DNA from: Desulfobacteraceae bacterium
GTDB lineage: Bacteria; Desulfobacterota; Desulfobacteria; Desulfobacterales; Desulfatirhabdiaceae
Length of the DNA stretch: 6,171 bases
Assembly: GCA_027325475.1 (NCBI GenBank)
Contig: DAIEFO010000143.1
Span: forward strand, 1 to 6,171
Reading direction: 5' to 3'
Shown here: piece by piece, positions 5,708 to 6,171 of the stretch
Layout of the letters: every line of letters starts with the position of its first letter
Position numbering within the stretch: position 1 is the first letter of the stretch
Made by a program: the position numbers and the translations under genes
Notes under the pieces: generated by a model
Databases searched by the model: none
What the model saw: only the letters and a program-made list of their open reading frames with translations
What the model was told of the DNA's origin: nothing

Positions 5708-6118
5708 ATGACACAACTTTTTTTACTTTTTAATCACCGGTTGACGCCCATGCAGGAGTCGGATGCAAGGCGCTGTCTCGGGATTACCGTATTCATCGAC
5801 CCGCCAGCGGATATCCAGACGCTGTGGGGACAGATTCCGTCGGAGCTGGCAGCGCTCTCGGATTATCTTCTGCCTGTCCAGAACTGGCTTGCAGTGCATG
5901 CGAAGCCCCATGACTGTGTTTTGGTTCAGGGAGATTTCGGCGCCTGTTTTCTGATAGCGCAGATGGCGTTTAGGCTGAATTTGGTTGCCATATATGCAAC
6001 GACGCGCCGCGAAGCCGTCGAGGAGCATTTGCCGGACGGGTCGGTGCGGCTGACGCATCAGTTCAGGCATGTCATTTTCAGGAAATACGAACATCTGCTT
6101 TCCGCGCCCTGCCAGTGA
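5708..6118 (+). CDS. csx20: CRISPR-associated protein Csx20 (putative cyclic-oligoadenylate ring nuclease)
   Basis: A 136-residue soluble protein. Recognised features are the N-terminal strand MTQLFLLFNHRLTPMQ with an Asp-Ala-Arg-Arg segment and LGI (1-26), PADIQTLWGQIP (33-44), LVQGDFGACFLI (72-83, a Gly-containing loop after a strand), AIYATTRREAVEEHLPDG (94-111), and a closing QFRHVIFRKY (118-127). This pattern matches my memory of the Csx20 family, found beside type III CRISPR-Cas loci. Csx20, with Csx15 and Csx16, has been reported as a ring nuclease that degrades cyclic oligoadenylate and so switches off CRISPR signalling. Length is normal and AAAAGGG (5691-5697) lies about 10 bases before the ATG. 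It follows the protease gene by 91 bases in the same direction, fitting a role as off-switch for a cyclic-nucleotide-activated protease. No database search was possible, so the family name rests on motif recognition. Confidence 0.75.
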   Translation: MTQLFLLFNHRLTPMQESDARRCLGITVFIDPPADIQTLWGQIPSELAALSDYLLPVQNWLAVHAKPHDCVLVQGDFGACFLIAQMAFRLNLVAIYATTRREAVEEHLPDGSVRLTHQFRHVIFRKYEHLLSAPCQ

Positions 6119-6150
6119 ACATGTTGCGAAGCCGTCAAATACTGACACAT

Positions 6151-6171
6151 TTCCGTACAACTTCTACGGAA
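6151..6171. repeat. Perfect inverted repeat at the window edge
   Basis: TTCCGTA (6151-6157) and TACGGAA (6165-6171) are perfect complements around a 7-base spacer. It lies 32 bases after the csx20 stop. The window ends at the last base, so a following T-run (terminator) or a repetition as a CRISPR-type repeat cannot be seen. It could also be an operator for the next gene. Confidence 0.5.

Noticed and set aside
5723..6160. Reverse open frame of 145 residues opposite csx20
   Set aside because: The forward frame matches the Csx20 pattern along its whole length; the reverse frame is composition-driven shadow.
6119..6171. Start of a CRISPR array after csx20
   Set aside because: Only one dyad is present and the window ends, so no second repeat or spacer can be shown.

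Overview
The window looks chromosomal and bacterial, with near-balanced base composition. The bifunctional-nuclease gene at the left edge and the general gene style suggest a Gram-negative, possibly a deltaproteobacterium (Desulfobacterota). That placement is inference from overall resemblance only.

Layout. Positions 1-492 (+) hold nearly all of a DUF151/BFN bifunctional-nuclease family gene. It converges on a family-2 glycosyltransferase gene (504-1385, -), with a terminator-like dyad at the junction. About 400 bases without a convincing gene follow (1386-1786), containing a long imperfect inverted repeat and a candidate promoter. Four genes in the same direction fill the rest: a sigma-70 family (ECF-like) sigma factor (1787-2506), a zinc-finger anti-sigma-like protein (2703-3476), a 709-residue protein with an N-proximal Lon-type (S16) protease domain and a long helical C-terminal half (3487-5616), and a small protein recognised as CRISPR-associated Csx20 (5708-6118). 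No CRISPR array, cas effector gene, tRNA, rRNA or transposon is visible.

How they may work together. Sigma factor, zinc anti-sigma and ATPase-free Lon-like protease form a plausible regulated-proteolysis switch: the protease is activated, cuts the anti-sigma, and frees the sigma factor. This is the logic known from the type III CRISPR CalpL/CalpT/CalpS system (SAVED-Lon protease, anti-sigma, ECF sigma) and, with a different protease, from the type III-E TPR-CHAT/Csx30/RpoE system. Csx20 belongs to a set of small proteins linked to type III CRISPR loci and reported to be cyclic-oligoadenylate ring nucleases. Its presence directly downstream suggests that a cyclic nucleotide may switch the protease on and that Csx20 ends the signal. 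The protease has no SAVED or CARF domain that I can recognise; its roughly 420-residue C-terminal region looks TPR-like, so the sensing mechanism may be new.

Two regulatory details stand out. A strong intrinsic terminator and a candidate promoter separate the sigma gene from the anti-sigma gene, so the two are probably not simply co-transcribed, whereas the anti-sigma and protease genes are tightly coupled. A 15-base element matching at 13 positions occurs upstream of both the sigma gene and csx20.
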